Position numbers and translations under genes: made by a program. A stretch of 64,000 nt of DNA from assembly GCA_900544615.1 (NCBI GenBank), contig UQVS01000004.1, forward strand, positions 67,187-131,186. The letters run 5' to 3'. Below, in pieces: positions 41,696 to 50,787 of this stretch (positions within the stretch are counted from its first letter, which is position 1; every line of letters starts with the position of its first letter). The notes under the pieces are model-generated. The model searched no databases. It was not told where the DNA came from and saw only the letters and a program-made list of their open reading frames with translations. This DNA is from an uncultured Oscillibacter sp. (lineage in GTDB: Bacteria > Bacillota > Clostridia > Oscillospirales > Oscillospiraceae).

Positions 41696-41882
41696 CAAAG
41701 TAAAACTTATCACAACAATTATCTGTATGGTGCTCAGCCTGATTGCCCTATATGCATTTTGTTTTGTCGTTGAAGTGGCTCCGGTTTGGCGTGTCATTCT
41801 AATCATCATCGCTTTGGGTTGGGTTGCCTCCGGTGTCTACAACCTAAATGAGTATCGGAAAAGTGAGCGCCGGAACACATAA
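41682..41882 (+). CDS. Small membrane protein, 66 aa
   Basis: Two transmembrane helices (about 7-29 and 35-52) with a basic start and end. Overlaps the zinc-ribbon gene by 14 bases; GGAGAAATATG is the start site. Such overlap points to translational coupling. No family recognised. Confidence 0.65.
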   Translation: MKTRNKVKLITTIICMVLSLIALYAFCFVVEVAPVWRVILIIIALGWVASGVYNLNEYRKSERRNT

Positions 41883-41895
41883 TGCGGAGATTTCT

Positions 41896-42756
41896 ATGAC
41901 TGGCAAGAAGAAACGAACAATTATACTTGCTATTGCTGCTGTCCTTCTGGCACTCGTCGTTTGGACAGTATGGGGCAATACAGCGTTGGAACTGAATACT
42001 TACACGGTTGGCAGTAAAGAGCTGCCGGATGCATTTGACGGCTACCGTATCGCCCATGTTTCAGATCTGCACAATGCTGAGATGGGCGATGGCAACGAAA
42101 AGCTTCTTGCTGTGCTCCGGGAGGCCGATCCAGACATCATCGCCATCACCGGGGATCTGATTGACTCCCGTAATACCAACATTGAGGTTGCACTGGCATT
42201 TGCGGAGAAAGCTATGAAAATCGCTCCCTGCTATTATGTCACCGGCAATCACGAAGCACGAGTTTCTGAGTGTGCCGAGCTGAAAGCGGGTCTGGAAGCT
42301 GCCGGGGTCGTGGTGCTGGAAAATGAACGGGGGGAGATCGAGCTATCCGGCGAGACCATCACCATCCTGGGCGTGGACGATCCCAGCTTTAATACTGATT
42401 ATCTGTTCGGAGATTCCGCATCAGTAGTCAGTAACACTCTGGCGGAAATTTCAACTGAGGACGATGGGTTTGCTGTTCTGCTCTCCCACCGACCGGAGTT
42501 GTTCGATACCTATGTGGCTTGTGGCGTGGATCTGGCTCTTAGCGGCCATGCCCATGGAGGGCAATTCCGACTGCCTTTTGTCGGCGGCCTGGTGGCCCCC
42601 AATCAGGGCTTGTTCCCGAAGTATGATTCTGGTTTATACACCGAGGGTAACACGAATATGATCGTCAGCCGAGGCATCGGAAACAGTATTCTGCCGTTCC
42701 GTTTCAACAACCGCCCGGAAGTTATTCTGATCGAATTGAAAGCAACCCCGAATTAA
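41896..42756 (+). CDS. Membrane-anchored metallophosphoesterase (YaeI/YkuE-like)
   Basis: A 286-aa enzyme with an N-terminal transmembrane helix and the calcineurin-like motifs in order: SDLHN, ITGDLIDS, GNHEAR, LSHRP and SGHAHGGQ. These are the two-metal-site ligands of the family that includes YaeI and YkuE, some of which act on lipid phosphates or the cell envelope. ATG at 41896 follows GCGGAG; an ATG 16 codons earlier overlaps the preceding gene. Its active site is probably outside the cell. Confidence 0.87.
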   Translation: MTGKKKRTIILAIAAVLLALVVWTVWGNTALELNTYTVGSKELPDAFDGYRIAHVSDLHNAEMGDGNEKLLAVLREADPDIIAITGDLIDSRNTNIEVALAFAEKAMKIAPCYYVTGNHEARVSECAELKAGLEAAGVVVLENERGEIELSGETITILGVDDPSFNTDYLFGDSASVVSNTLAEISTEDDGFAVLLSHRPELFDTYVACGVDLALSGHAHGGQFRLPFVGGLVAPNQGLFPKYDSGLYTEGNTNMIVSRGIGNSILPFRFNNRPEVILIELKATPN

Positions 42757-42772
42757 GGTTGGAGATGTTGGT

Positions 42773-43075
42773 ATGAAAGAAATAATTATCAGTGCCGATG
42801 GAGACAGCGTCGTATATTCTGTGCCCGATGATGTGGCTAACCATCTAAGGAAATATTGTATCGAGTTTTGCGACAAGTGGATGAAAACAAGTCCTCACGC
42901 AAAGCGTTATAGAATTAAGGGAGTCTACTGCTATAACGAAGCGGATTTCATTGACTACCTGAATGAGTTTGCTTTCCCAGAGCAGAAGTCTGTATTGGTG
43001 AAAAACCTTGGTTGGACCGGTCTTGGGAAAGAACTCCCACCCGAATATCGAAACCATCCTTATTTTAACTTTTGA
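42773..43075 (+). CDS. Uncharacterised protein, 100 aa
   Basis: A soluble 100-residue protein with a helical N-half (DDVANHLRKYCIEFCDKWM) and an aromatic, Pro-containing C-end (LPPEYRNHPYFNF). GGAGATG precedes the start. It sits between the metallophosphoesterase and the 506-aa protein. Nothing identifies its role. Confidence 0.6.
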   Translation: MKEIIISADGDSVVYSVPDDVANHLRKYCIEFCDKWMKTSPHAKRYRIKGVYCYNEADFIDYLNEFAFPEQKSVLVKNLGWTGLGKELPPEYRNHPYFNF

Positions 43076-43099
43076 AGCAGTACCTCAAGGAGGCCACCA

Positions 43100-44620
43100 A
43101 TGACCACTTATCAGAAATTTAAGAAACTGAACATCAGGCACTCTGCTATTGGTTTGGAGCAGAGCGATACCGATGTTACCTACTACTGCACTCCCAGAGA
43201 TGCCGCGATCATCGGCTGGGCCGGTGTGGATGGCATCCACTACTGCACCATCCCGGAGTTTGGTGAGATGATTTTTGCGGTCAGTCCCATGAACTTCGGG
43301 GATTGTGTTCACCCCATTGCACACAGCTTCGAGGATCTTCTTCGTCTGTTGCTTTCCTGTGGGAGTATGGATGCACTGGAGCAGTGCTACGCTTGGGATG
43401 AGGAGCAGTTTAAGGCATTTCTGATCGACTGTCCTGCAACAGAGGAGCAACAGTCTGTTTTGGATGTACTTCGGACAGAGTTTAGGCTGGTGCCGTTAGA
43501 GGACGCCTTTGCCTATGTAAAGAAGCTGCAGGCTGAATTCGACCTATCTCAGATTCCCTATACGGAAGAATACTATGATCCGGATATGAATGCGGCGGCA
43601 CCTGTTAGGGCAGAAGAATGGATAGTTACCTATGACGGCGGTTTTTGGAGAAATGAAGGCAACGCAGGCATTGAAATCCCTATCCAAAAATCCTTTTGCT
43701 GGGGCGAAGAAAAGTGGTATATCCCTGCCGTGTATATCTGTGATAAAGGCCTTGTGATCGACTACTGTAAACAGGCTGATCCTGTTCAGGTAAAAGCATT
43801 TATTGATAAATGGGATTTGCTGAATGAAGGTAACAATCACTATACCAAAGAGCAACAGGAACAAATTGAGCGAGAGCATCCGTTACACACCAGCTTTAAG
43901 GGGCGTGTAACTTTGAATGGGTATAAGCTGCAAAGTGACCACAGCTGCGGATTACCGTGGATTCCGGAAAGCTGTTTGGCTGATGGCTTGCGCCGGGAGA
44001 CGGAAGCAATACAGATTATGGAACACTATGGCCTGGATGTTAGCCTTGCTTGGTATATGCAGCGGTCAAGCTACCGTTGGGGCGAAGTAAACGGTCTGGA
44101 TATTCAGTCTCTCACTGTTCGTATGGAGCGGCAGAGGGAGAATATCGCAGGACAGCATTTTCAGACTCCTACAGTGGGCGAAAGCATTTCCCTGACTCAT
44201 CCTATGACTGGAAAGATATATACGTTGACCGTCCATGAGGTGGAGCAACAGGAGTTGCCGGAGCGTGCATTCCATGATCCCAATATGGAATACCCCAGCC
44301 ATTACCTTGCGATGAGCTATTCTCTGGAGCCGGACATTTCAGGTCGGGGCTTTATGATTCAGGACTGTACCGAGGGCGACCGTCCAAGGCAGAAAAAGCG
44401 TGACCCCGACGAATTTGCACCGGTAGCTTTTTGTAATGCGGCAGTAATCGGTGTTATCGGCGGTGCTGACGGCCCCACGTCTGTTATCATGGGACAGAGC
44501 GCACCGAAGCTCCACGCAGCTTGTTCTTCTCTGCGTTTTGAGCCGATTGTGGACGATGTGGAGTGGCGCGTTGTGTTCAGCGAGAAACTGATGGACGATG
44601 TGGATGTGGATTTGATTTGA
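43100..44620 (+). CDS. Multidomain uncharacterised protein with a GADGPT motif, 506 aa
   Basis: A large soluble protein. The N-terminal 160 residues show an acidic, aromatic alpha/beta pattern reminiscent of SMI1/KNR4-like (SUKH) immunity folds (YYCTPRDAAIIGWAGVDG, FGDCVHPIAHSFEDLLRLLL); this is a weak resemblance. A middle region lies at about 170-330. Near residues 448-465 is IGVIGGADGPTSVIMG, a motif otherwise known from the membrane beta subunits of Na+-transporting decarboxylases. No transmembrane helix surrounds it. AAGGAGG precedes the start. Function unknown. Confidence 0.65.
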   Translation: MTTYQKFKKLNIRHSAIGLEQSDTDVTYYCTPRDAAIIGWAGVDGIHYCTIPEFGEMIFAVSPMNFGDCVHPIAHSFEDLLRLLLSCGSMDALEQCYAWDEEQFKAFLIDCPATEEQQSVLDVLRTEFRLVPLEDAFAYVKKLQAEFDLSQIPYTEEYYDPDMNAAAPVRAEEWIVTYDGGFWRNEGNAGIEIPIQKSFCWGEEKWYIPAVYICDKGLVIDYCKQADPVQVKAFIDKWDLLNEGNNHYTKEQQEQIEREHPLHTSFKGRVTLNGYKLQSDHSCGLPWIPESCLADGLRRETEAIQIMEHYGLDVSLAWYMQRSSYRWGEVNGLDIQSLTVRMERQRENIAGQHFQTPTVGESISLTHPMTGKIYTLTVHEVEQQELPERAFHDPNMEYPSHYLAMSYSLEPDISGRGFMIQDCTEGDRPRQKKRDPDEFAPVAFCNAAVIGVIGGADGPTSVIMGQSAPKLHAACSSLRFEPIVDDVEWRVVFSEKLMDDVDVDLI

Positions 44621-44647
44621 AAACAGACCTATAAGTGAGGTGCTTCT

Positions 44648-45631
44648 ATGAAAAATCATTCCAACAGGATACTGACTGTGTTTTTTGCAGTATCGCTTGT
44701 AGTCAGCATAAGCCTATTCCTTGTTCGAGCGGTAGCATTCCCCTTTGAGATTTACGGTGCCGTCGAGATTTGCGCGTTTTATTTTCCTGCCGTACCGTTT
44801 CTGTTTCTACAGATGCTTTTGTGCAAGGCAGTTCAGAAAAAATGGGTGAAGTTTCTCCCGCTTTTGGTTGTCGCCATCGTGGCAATAGTAGCAGCCGTGG
44901 GTTGTGTGGCTGCCAGCGGCTGGGATACGCTTGGTTACCTTATTTTGCTGTTGCTCTGCATCGGACCTGCTCTTGGCTGCATAATCGGTATTGTGGCAGA
45001 TTGGCTATGGCGCAAACGGGATTATGCTGTATCTGCACGGAGTTATGTTTTTATGGCGGCACTCCCACTGCTGGTAGTTGCCGCAGCCATTTTTACAGAT
45101 TGGCATGGCAATCTGGGCGCGAGAAGCATGTACGATATTCCTTCTAAAGAATCTGTGATTTCCGCCTTTGAAGAAGGAGCCTATACAGTTGATAACAACG
45201 ACCTTATCGGCTATGACCGTGGTCAGCTGCGCGAAATCTGGGGCGAACCTGACAGTATGCTCTCCGGCTTTTGGGGAGATCGCTGGGAGGTTGATGACAG
45301 CACAAATGTGATCGTATATTATGCTGCCGATGAGAAAATCGAATATGTCAAGATAGATACAGACTCTGCGTATGACAACAACCGGGCTGCAGTCACCATT
45401 GATGGTGAAGTTTACTATGTTGTTGGCGATCCGATTTATTTTGAGTCCGAAGAGATTGAATCAATGACATTCCTTGAACACGCCGTTCCTTACATCGAAA
45501 GCAAACCCGAAGCTGGGTATTACGACCCTGATTTGGAAATGAAGTATGCAAAGGTGGACGAGGGGATTGTGGTTCTATATATGGACAAATGGTATTTGTG
45601 TGTTCCAGCAGATACTGCGATATCCGATTGA
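44648..45631 (+). CDS. Membrane protein with extracellular BamE/SmpA-like domain, 327 aa
   Basis: About five transmembrane helices in residues 8-165, then an extracellular domain. GQLREIWGEPDSMLSGF is typical of SmpA/BamE-like or beta-lactamase-inhibitor-like small repeats, and several Asp/Tyr-rich strands follow. A ribosome site GTGAGGTGC precedes the ATG. It seems to be a surface sensor or binding protein. The next gene is another membrane protein. Confidence 0.65.
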   Translation: MKNHSNRILTVFFAVSLVVSISLFLVRAVAFPFEIYGAVEICAFYFPAVPFLFLQMLLCKAVQKKWVKFLPLLVVAIVAIVAAVGCVAASGWDTLGYLILLLLCIGPALGCIIGIVADWLWRKRDYAVSARSYVFMAALPLLVVAAAIFTDWHGNLGARSMYDIPSKESVISAFEEGAYTVDNNDLIGYDRGQLREIWGEPDSMLSGFWGDRWEVDDSTNVIVYYAADEKIEYVKIDTDSAYDNNRAAVTIDGEVYYVVGDPIYFESEEIESMTFLEHAVPYIESKPEAGYYDPDLEMKYAKVDEGIVVLYMDKWYLCVPADTAISD

Positions 45632-45690
45632 ACAAACCACCGGACGATTTGGAAGTAGATTCGCAAGCCGGTTGTAAGGAGGCGAAATAA

Positions 45691-46020
45691 ATGGGAGATG
45701 TTATAGGTCCTGTTATCCTTGGCATTATCATCAGTATTCTTGGCATATCCAACATGAAGGGCAATATTTCCTCTCTCCACTGGTATCATCGACAGCGGGT
45801 TTCACCGGATGACGTAAAGCCTTTTGGCAAAAAAGTGGGATTAGGCACATTGATTATTGGCATTGCAATTATCGTCTTTGGCCTATTCTCACTGATAACC
45901 TACCTAACAGAGATTGAAGTCTATACGATTATCGGCGCAACGGTTTTGATTCCTGCGGTGATTGTTGGGCTTGGCCTGAGCCTGTACGCAATTATCAAGT
46001 ATAACAAGGGATTGTTTTGA
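45691..46020 (+). CDS. Membrane protein, 109 aa
   Basis: Three transmembrane helices (about 2-22, 47-66 and 75-100) with a basic loop (YHRQRVSPDDVKPFGKKV) facing the cytosol. GGAGGCG precedes the ATG. Family not recognised. Confidence 0.65.
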   Translation: MGDVIGPVILGIIISILGISNMKGNISSLHWYHRQRVSPDDVKPFGKKVGLGTLIIGIAIIVFGLFSLITYLTEIEVYTIIGATVLIPAVIVGLGLSLYAIIKYNKGLF

Positions 46021-46053
46021 AACGCTGCTAAGGCGAGAAATATGAGGTGCTAT

Positions 46054-46752
46054 ATGAAAAAAAGAATATGGAAGCGCCTTTTCATCGTGCTGCTCTGTCT
46101 TGCCTTGGTTGGAGGTATCACCGTTCTGGGTATCAATGGCCATATGAAGAAAAGCACATCAGGCCAAATTCTTTCCCCCGAAGATGCTGCCGCACTGACG
46201 GATGTTGACTGCATCCTTGTGTTGGGCTGCTATGTCCATGATAGCGGACGCCCCAGCGATATGCTTGCAGATCGACTCCACAGAGGCATTGAACTGTACC
46301 AGTCCGGTGCAGCGCCGAAGCTGCTCATGAGCGGCGACCACGGCCAGAAGGACTACAACGAGGTCAAGGCCATGAAACTGGAGGCCATGGGAAAAGGCAT
46401 CCCCTCTGAGAATATCTTCATGGATCACGCTGGCTTCTCTACATACGAAAGCATCTTCCGGGCAAGAGATGTATTTGCCGCTGACAAGATCATCATTGTC
46501 ACGCAGAAATACCACCTCTACCGTGCGCTCCATATTGCCAATGCCCTTGGCGTGGAGGCATATGGTGTTGCCGCAGACTATCATACCTATGTGGGACAGG
46601 CATACCGTGAACTGCGCGAGATCCTTGCTCGTAACAAGGATTTTGCGACGAGTATCCTGAAACCGGAGCCGACCTATCTGGGCGATGTGATTCCGGTCAG
46701 CGGTGACGGTGATCTGACAAACGACGAGGATATGGAACCAGTGCTCTCATAG
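46054..46752 (+). CDS. SanA/YdcF-type DUF218 protein
   Basis: A 232-aa protein with an N-terminal transmembrane helix, then a DUF218 domain: DCILVLGCYVH, GIELYQSGAAPKLLMSGDHG, ENIFMDHAGFSTYESIFRA and VTQKYHLYRALHIANALG. SanA/ElyC-like proteins are linked to envelope integrity and, in some Firmicutes, to vancomycin sensitivity. ATG at 46054 uses GAGGTGC upstream; an ATG 4 codons earlier is within that site. Last gene before a spacer with repeated GTGATTCT (46764, 46784) flanking a small palindrome. Confidence 0.85.
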   Translation: MKKRIWKRLFIVLLCLALVGGITVLGINGHMKKSTSGQILSPEDAAALTDVDCILVLGCYVHDSGRPSDMLADRLHRGIELYQSGAAPKLLMSGDHGQKDYNEVKAMKLEAMGKGIPSENIFMDHAGFSTYESIFRARDVFAADKIIIVTQKYHLYRALHIANALGVEAYGVAADYHTYVGQAYRELREILARNKDFATSILKPEPTYLGDVIPVSGDGDLTNDEDMEPVLS

Positions 46753-46875
46753 GGCAAAATGCCGTGATTCTCGTATTCCGAGAGTGATTCTGAGTCTATT
46801 GGGTGGCTTTCTCACTACCACAATCTTAGAATAAAGACACAGAAAGCAAACCACCCATCCAAAGGAGGACTCAAT

Positions 46876-48174
46876 ATGGAAAAGAAAACTATCGGCGGCT
46901 TTATCGCCGCATTACGAAAAGCAAACGGCATGACGCAAAAGGATTTGGCGGAGCGTCTGAATGTATCTGATAAGACTGTCAGCCGTTGGGAGCGGGACGA
47001 TGGTGCGCCGGATCTGGCTGCAATCCCTGCTATCGCGGAAATCTTTGGCGTTACCTGTGATGAGCTGTTTCGGGGTGAGCGGAAGTCACCTGAAGAACGT
47101 ACCGTGGTTTCAAAGGAGAATGAGACCACCCCAAAAGGTGAGAAACAGCGCCAGCGTCTATTGAAATCCACGCTATCTCAATATAAGAACCACACCTACA
47201 TTGCAATGGGTATTACTGTGGTCGGCATGATCGTTGCGCTGGTCTGTAATCTGGCTTTCCTGAAAGCCATTCTTGGCTTCTTTTTGGGTGCGATCTTCTT
47301 TGCGGCCAGTATCGTTTGCCAAGCTGTGTTCGTGAACAAAGCGTTTTTCAGCGTGGAAGATGCGGGTCTGGATGCAGACATCCTTTCTGACTTCAAGCGA
47401 AAAGTCATCGGCCTTGCAGAGAAATCCATTGGATTGACGGTAGCGTTTATCGGCTTCACATTCCCCTTGATTTTAGTCGATGCCTATATGGGACTCGGCT
47501 CTGACAGCCTGCTGATCTGGGGCGCGATGGGCGCTGCGGCATTTCTACTGATCTATGCTATTGTGCTTTATTTCCTCAATGCGTCCCTTCTGAAAAAAGG
47601 AACATATAGTTTGCCCGAGAGGGAGTCAACCATTTATCAGCATAACCATAAGCTGAAACGCACCTGCGCCATTGTACTTGCCGTAGTACTGACAGTTACT
47701 TTCATTGGTCATCAATTTGCTACGTCCATTTGGGGCCCGTATAGCATTATGGAAGGCACCACATTCGAGGACTACGACAGCTTCATTGAATATATGGAGC
47801 AGGATGTCCCTGCCAATCCCTCATACAATGCCAGCCTTAAAGAATCAGCAGCCGTTCCTGCACCCGAAGAACAGATAGGAACGCCGACTTATTATGATGA
47901 GTATGGCAATGAGATTAGTGAGGAAGAAGCCCTGAAGAGCCGACTGAAAGATAAGAACGGCAATGTGGTCTGCGAATATATCAGTCGCAGAAGTGTAGTT
48001 TCCCTTCGATACACTCCCAAGGATGGAACGATTTTGCCGATTACTGTATGTACGGAAGAGGATCTTCAAGAGGCTCGGCAAGTCGCTGCTGTCCGTCATG
48101 TGATTTTCGGAGCAGCTTATTGCATTGAGTGCCTCGCAGTTGTGTTGGTCTATTTCAAAAAAAGAGCAAAGTAA
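46876..48174 (+). CDS. XRE-type transcription regulator fused to membrane domain, 432 aa
   Basis: Residues 1-70 form a typical XRE helix-turn-helix (IGGFIAALRKANGMTQKDLA, VSDKTVSRWERDDGAPDLAA). Four or so transmembrane helices follow (about 108-125, 130-150, 192-212 and 222-240), then another at 262-282, an extracellular segment and a last helix near 410. Such membrane-tethered regulators sense envelope stress or partner with ABC transporters. AAAGGAGGA precedes the start. The upstream direct repeat GTGATTCT with a central palindrome (46764-46791) is its possible operator. It ends in a bidirectional terminator. Confidence 0.83.
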   Translation: MEKKTIGGFIAALRKANGMTQKDLAERLNVSDKTVSRWERDDGAPDLAAIPAIAEIFGVTCDELFRGERKSPEERTVVSKENETTPKGEKQRQRLLKSTLSQYKNHTYIAMGITVVGMIVALVCNLAFLKAILGFFLGAIFFAASIVCQAVFVNKAFFSVEDAGLDADILSDFKRKVIGLAEKSIGLTVAFIGFTFPLILVDAYMGLGSDSLLIWGAMGAAAFLLIYAIVLYFLNASLLKKGTYSLPERESTIYQHNHKLKRTCAIVLAVVLTVTFIGHQFATSIWGPYSIMEGTTFEDYDSFIEYMEQDVPANPSYNASLKESAAVPAPEEQIGTPTYYDEYGNEISEEEALKSRLKDKNGNVVCEYISRRSVVSLRYTPKDGTILPITVCTEEDLQEARQVAAVRHVIFGAAYCIECLAVVLVYFKKRAK

Positions 48175-48177
48175 AAT

Positions 48178-48213
48178 CAAGCCCACAGGAACTACGATGA
48201 TCCTGTGGGCTTG
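48178..48213. terminator. Bidirectional terminator between convergent genes
   Basis: A 13-base perfect stem (CAAGCCCACAGGA / TCCTGTGGGCTTG, loop ACTACGATGA) is preceded by AAAAT on one side and followed by ACTATT on the other. It sits between convergent coding regions and probably ends both transcripts. Confidence 0.8.
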
Positions 48214-48221
48214 ACTATTGT

Positions 48222-48464
48222 TTATGGAGTGTACGGAACAGGGGGTGCAGGAGGTGAACTGTCAAACAAGAAGACAAGGCTTACCATGAACAGAAGGTAT
48301 AGGACGCACAGTACGACCACTGAAATGAGAATCGCCTTCAATCCGGCTGAAAGTTGCTTCTGTCTATGAGCGATTACTAAAGCCACAACAGCAGCGAAAA
48401 GTGCAATCAAAACAAACACGACAAAAGCAGGATGAAGAATGAAATCAAATAACATATTTCCCAT
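48222..48464 (-). CDS. Small membrane protein, 80 aa
   Basis: Two transmembrane helices (about 10-32 and 42-66) and a Pro-rich end (SPPAPPVPYTP). The ATG at 48464 is chosen because AGGAGG ends 7 bases before it; an ATG two codons earlier lies too close. It is the last gene of the second ECF operon, 13 bases after the zinc-ribbon gene. Function unknown. Confidence 0.65.
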   Translation of the reverse strand: MGNMLFDFILHPAFVVFVLIALFAAVVALVIAHRQKQLSAGLKAILISVVVLCVLYLLFMVSLVFLFDSSPPAPPVPYTP

Positions 48465-48476
48465 AAACATACCTCC

Positions 48477-49857
48477 TTATGTTGTTTTGTCGAATAGATT
48501 TGCCAACTCACTGTAGGCATCTTCGCTTATTTCATAGACGAGTACATCATCCCTGCTTGTAATCTGGCCCTCCTCCAGAATCTTCTCAATCACGCTATTA
48601 GGTCCAATTTCAATCAAATACCATGCGCTTTCCGTTTCGACGATTAAATAGTTGCTGGTATCTTCGTAGTGAGCCTCACCAGTGGTATCCGCATAGTGGA
48701 CGGAGAGGGTAAAATAGTCGGAAAGTTGGAAATTCTCCAAAGAAAAGGGGTACTCTTCAAGATAATGCAACTCATGGATGCCAGTAACGGTATTAAGCAG
48801 AAAGTCAGGCGCATCAAATTCGCCGGTTGCCACTCCTTGCCCATCTTCTACAACAGTAATAGCAACGAGGTCTGGCTCCATTTCCTTTTCCAACTGCTCC
48901 AGATACAGGTCGCCTGCGGCATTGGTCAGCATACTGTAATCGGATTCGGATGCAATGGTGTAGAGTGTGGGATTGAAGTCCACGACGGTGATTTCATCTT
49001 CCAAACGCTTGCCGTTCAAAGTAACGCGAAGCTGCGGGGCAGCTTTCTTGGAAGTGGTCATAACACAGTACAGACCATCCTGATCATTAGTGCCCTCCAG
49101 TTCCAGCTTGAAAGCCGTACTGAACAACCCTGTGGAATAACCAAAGCCACGGCGATCTACATCGCCACCACCCGGAACATAAATCAAATAGTAATAGTCT
49201 GTGGTTTCACTATTCGGATTGAATCGGTAGGTATATCGGAGCGCGTATACATGGTCGGTTCTGGGGGTTAATTTCTCCCAACCAATTCCGCACATACTCC
49301 TTGGTGCTTTCGGGAAGTTCCTGATCAGCATAATATTCATCGAAGGAGACTTCCCGTAGGCTGGAGGAACCTCCACCAGAGGCTGCAGAGAAGCTGAGTC
49401 CCAACACCAGAAGTAAAACAACAGGAACTATAATAATGGCCGCCAGGATCTTCCACAGGGTTTTATCCTTGGGCTGCACGGGTGTAACGATATCTTCCTG
49501 CACAGTCGGAAGTGGCTGCGCACATTTCGGGCATACAGTCCAATCCGGCTCTACGGGAGCAGAGCAGTTCGGGCAGCTCGGCTTGAGCTTTGCGCCGCAT
49601 TTGGGGCATACCACATATTGCTCTGTGACCGTGGCAGCGCAGCGTGGACATTTCAGATTGGAATAGTTGCCCCGCACAAGCAGATAAATGATAAAGCCGA
49701 TCAGTGAGGGGGCTAAAATTGCGATCAGTGTCCACAGAGCCGCATTCATCCCACGCCTTTTAGCATCCCGATAGACATAGACACCAATCAGGAGAGGGAG
49801 CAACGCAACTATAATCATGAGCATAAACAGCGGGATTGCAATAACAACATTACTCAT
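48477..49857 (-). pseudogene. Zinc-ribbon membrane protein split by a frameshift
   Basis: The N-half (from ATG 49857, AAAGGAGGTG upstream) has two transmembrane helices, then four CxxC pairs (CPRC, CPKC, CPNC, CPKC), a third transmembrane helix and an extracellular start. It ends early at 49210 after GEINPQNR. The downstream frame continues naturally with RTDHVYALRY and runs to 48477. Removing one base from the C5 tract (49263-49267, G5 on the plus strand) fuses them as EINPRTDHV into about 460 residues. It is thus one gene with a single-base insertion, either a true mutation, a phase-variable tract or a sequencing error. As written the C-part is not expressed. Confidence 0.8.
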
Positions 49858-50128
49858 GGATAACACCTCCTTTTTTAGTAACAACAACGGCCAGAACACT
49901 GCCTCCGGTAGCGGAGAACAGGACATAGGCCAGACACAATGCAGTGATCCACGGATAGTCCTCCAGCACAAGGAAACCGAGCATCGCCGCTGCGATCAGC
50001 AGAAGGGTTCCTGCAACAGCAACCAATGCCGTCTGCCAACGGAGCCTGCGCCGTTCCAGTTCAGCACGGAGCATATTTTCATTCAGTACGGGCGGCTTGT
50101 GCTGCTCAAAATTGTAAATCTGATTCAC
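49850..50128 (-). CDS. Membrane protein, 92 aa (possible anti-sigma or partner)
   Basis: Two hydrophobic helices (about 33-52 and 60-80) follow a charged N-terminus (NEMLRAELERRRLRW-type). GTG at 50128 has GGAGGTG 8 bases upstream; TTG at 50134 lies too close to that site. It overlaps the sigma gene before and the zinc-ribbon gene after by a few bases, so it is coupled to both. As the neighbour of an ECF factor it may be an anti-sigma component, though it lacks a classical zinc-binding anti-sigma motif. Confidence 0.65.
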   Translation of the reverse strand: MNQIYNFEQHKPPVLNENMLRAELERRRLRWQTALVAVAGTLLLIAAAMLGFLVLEDYPWITALCLAYVLFSATGGSVLAVVVTKKGGVIHE

Positions 50129-50621
50129 GGCCAAGCACCTCCTTCAATAGTTTTCTTGCTTTGCTTAATCGGGATTTCACGGTTCCCTCCGGGATGCCCA
50201 GCACCTGTGCGGTGGCTGCAATGTCCATTTCCTCAAAGTAAAACAGGATTACAGCCAGTCGGAGCTTTTCTGGTAATCCGTCAACGGCCTCATAGAGTGG
50301 TCCGTAGTCCGGATTTTCCGGTGCCGGGACTGATTGCAGAAGTGCATCCTTTTCCTCGTTCGTCTGGAAATTCAGCAAGGGACTTCGTGCAATACGCCGC
50401 AGGGTGTTGCGGTATGTATTGACACAGATCTTCGTCAGCCATGGCTCAAACTCTCGGCTTGGGTCGTACTGCGATATGCTCTTGACTACCCGGAGCCATG
50501 TGTCTTGGTATAGATCGTCTGCCTCAAAGGTGCTGGCGCAGAGAGACAGGCAAAGCCCATACAGCCGTTTTCCGTATTGCCTAATGTATTGATCGATCAA
50601 GCTCTCCGCACCCCCTTTCAC
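50106..50621 (-). CDS. ECF-type sigma factor, 171 aa
   Basis: Region 2 spans residues 12-75 (YGKRLYGLCLSLCASTFEAD, DLYQDTWLRVVKSISQYD). Region 4 spans 112-160 (LPEKLRLAVILFYFEEMDIA, ATAQVLGIPEGTVKSRLSKA). GTG at 50621 is used but its ribosome site is poor; TTG at 50600 with AAAGGGGG upstream is an alternative. A TATAAT-type promoter overlaps the divergent regulatory region. It probably recognises the GGAAC/CGTC promoter driving the Ig-like and serpin genes on the other strand. Confidence 0.9.
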   Translation of the reverse strand: MKGGAESLIDQYIRQYGKRLYGLCLSLCASTFEADDLYQDTWLRVVKSISQYDPSREFEPWLTKICVNTYRNTLRRIARSPLLNFQTNEEKDALLQSVPAPENPDYGPLYEAVDGLPEKLRLAVILFYFEEMDIAATAQVLGIPEGTVKSRLSKARKLLKEVLGRESDLQF

Positions 50622-50689
50622 TTACATATACAACGACGAAGGTCGATTGGTTCACTATTTCTGAAATAATTATAGCATATATTATTGAA

Positions 50690-50737
50690 AATGGTGAATT
50701 GCTCACCATTGGGAACTTTTGGCCGTTTTTTTGCGTC
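50690..50737 (+). promoter_or_regulatory. ECF-type promoter (GGAAC-N17-CGTC) and inverted repeat
   Basis: GGAAC (50712-50716) and CGTC (50734-50737) are 17 bases apart, matching the classic ECF sigma consensus, with a T-run in the spacer. Just upstream is a perfect inverted repeat, AATGGTGA (50690-50697) / TCACCATT (50703-50710). The transcript runs into the Ig-like gene 50 bases later. Confidence 0.8.
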
Positions 50738-50787
50738 TATATATACAAAGGCTTTATGCCTGATACAAGAAAAAGGAGGCTGCTGGC

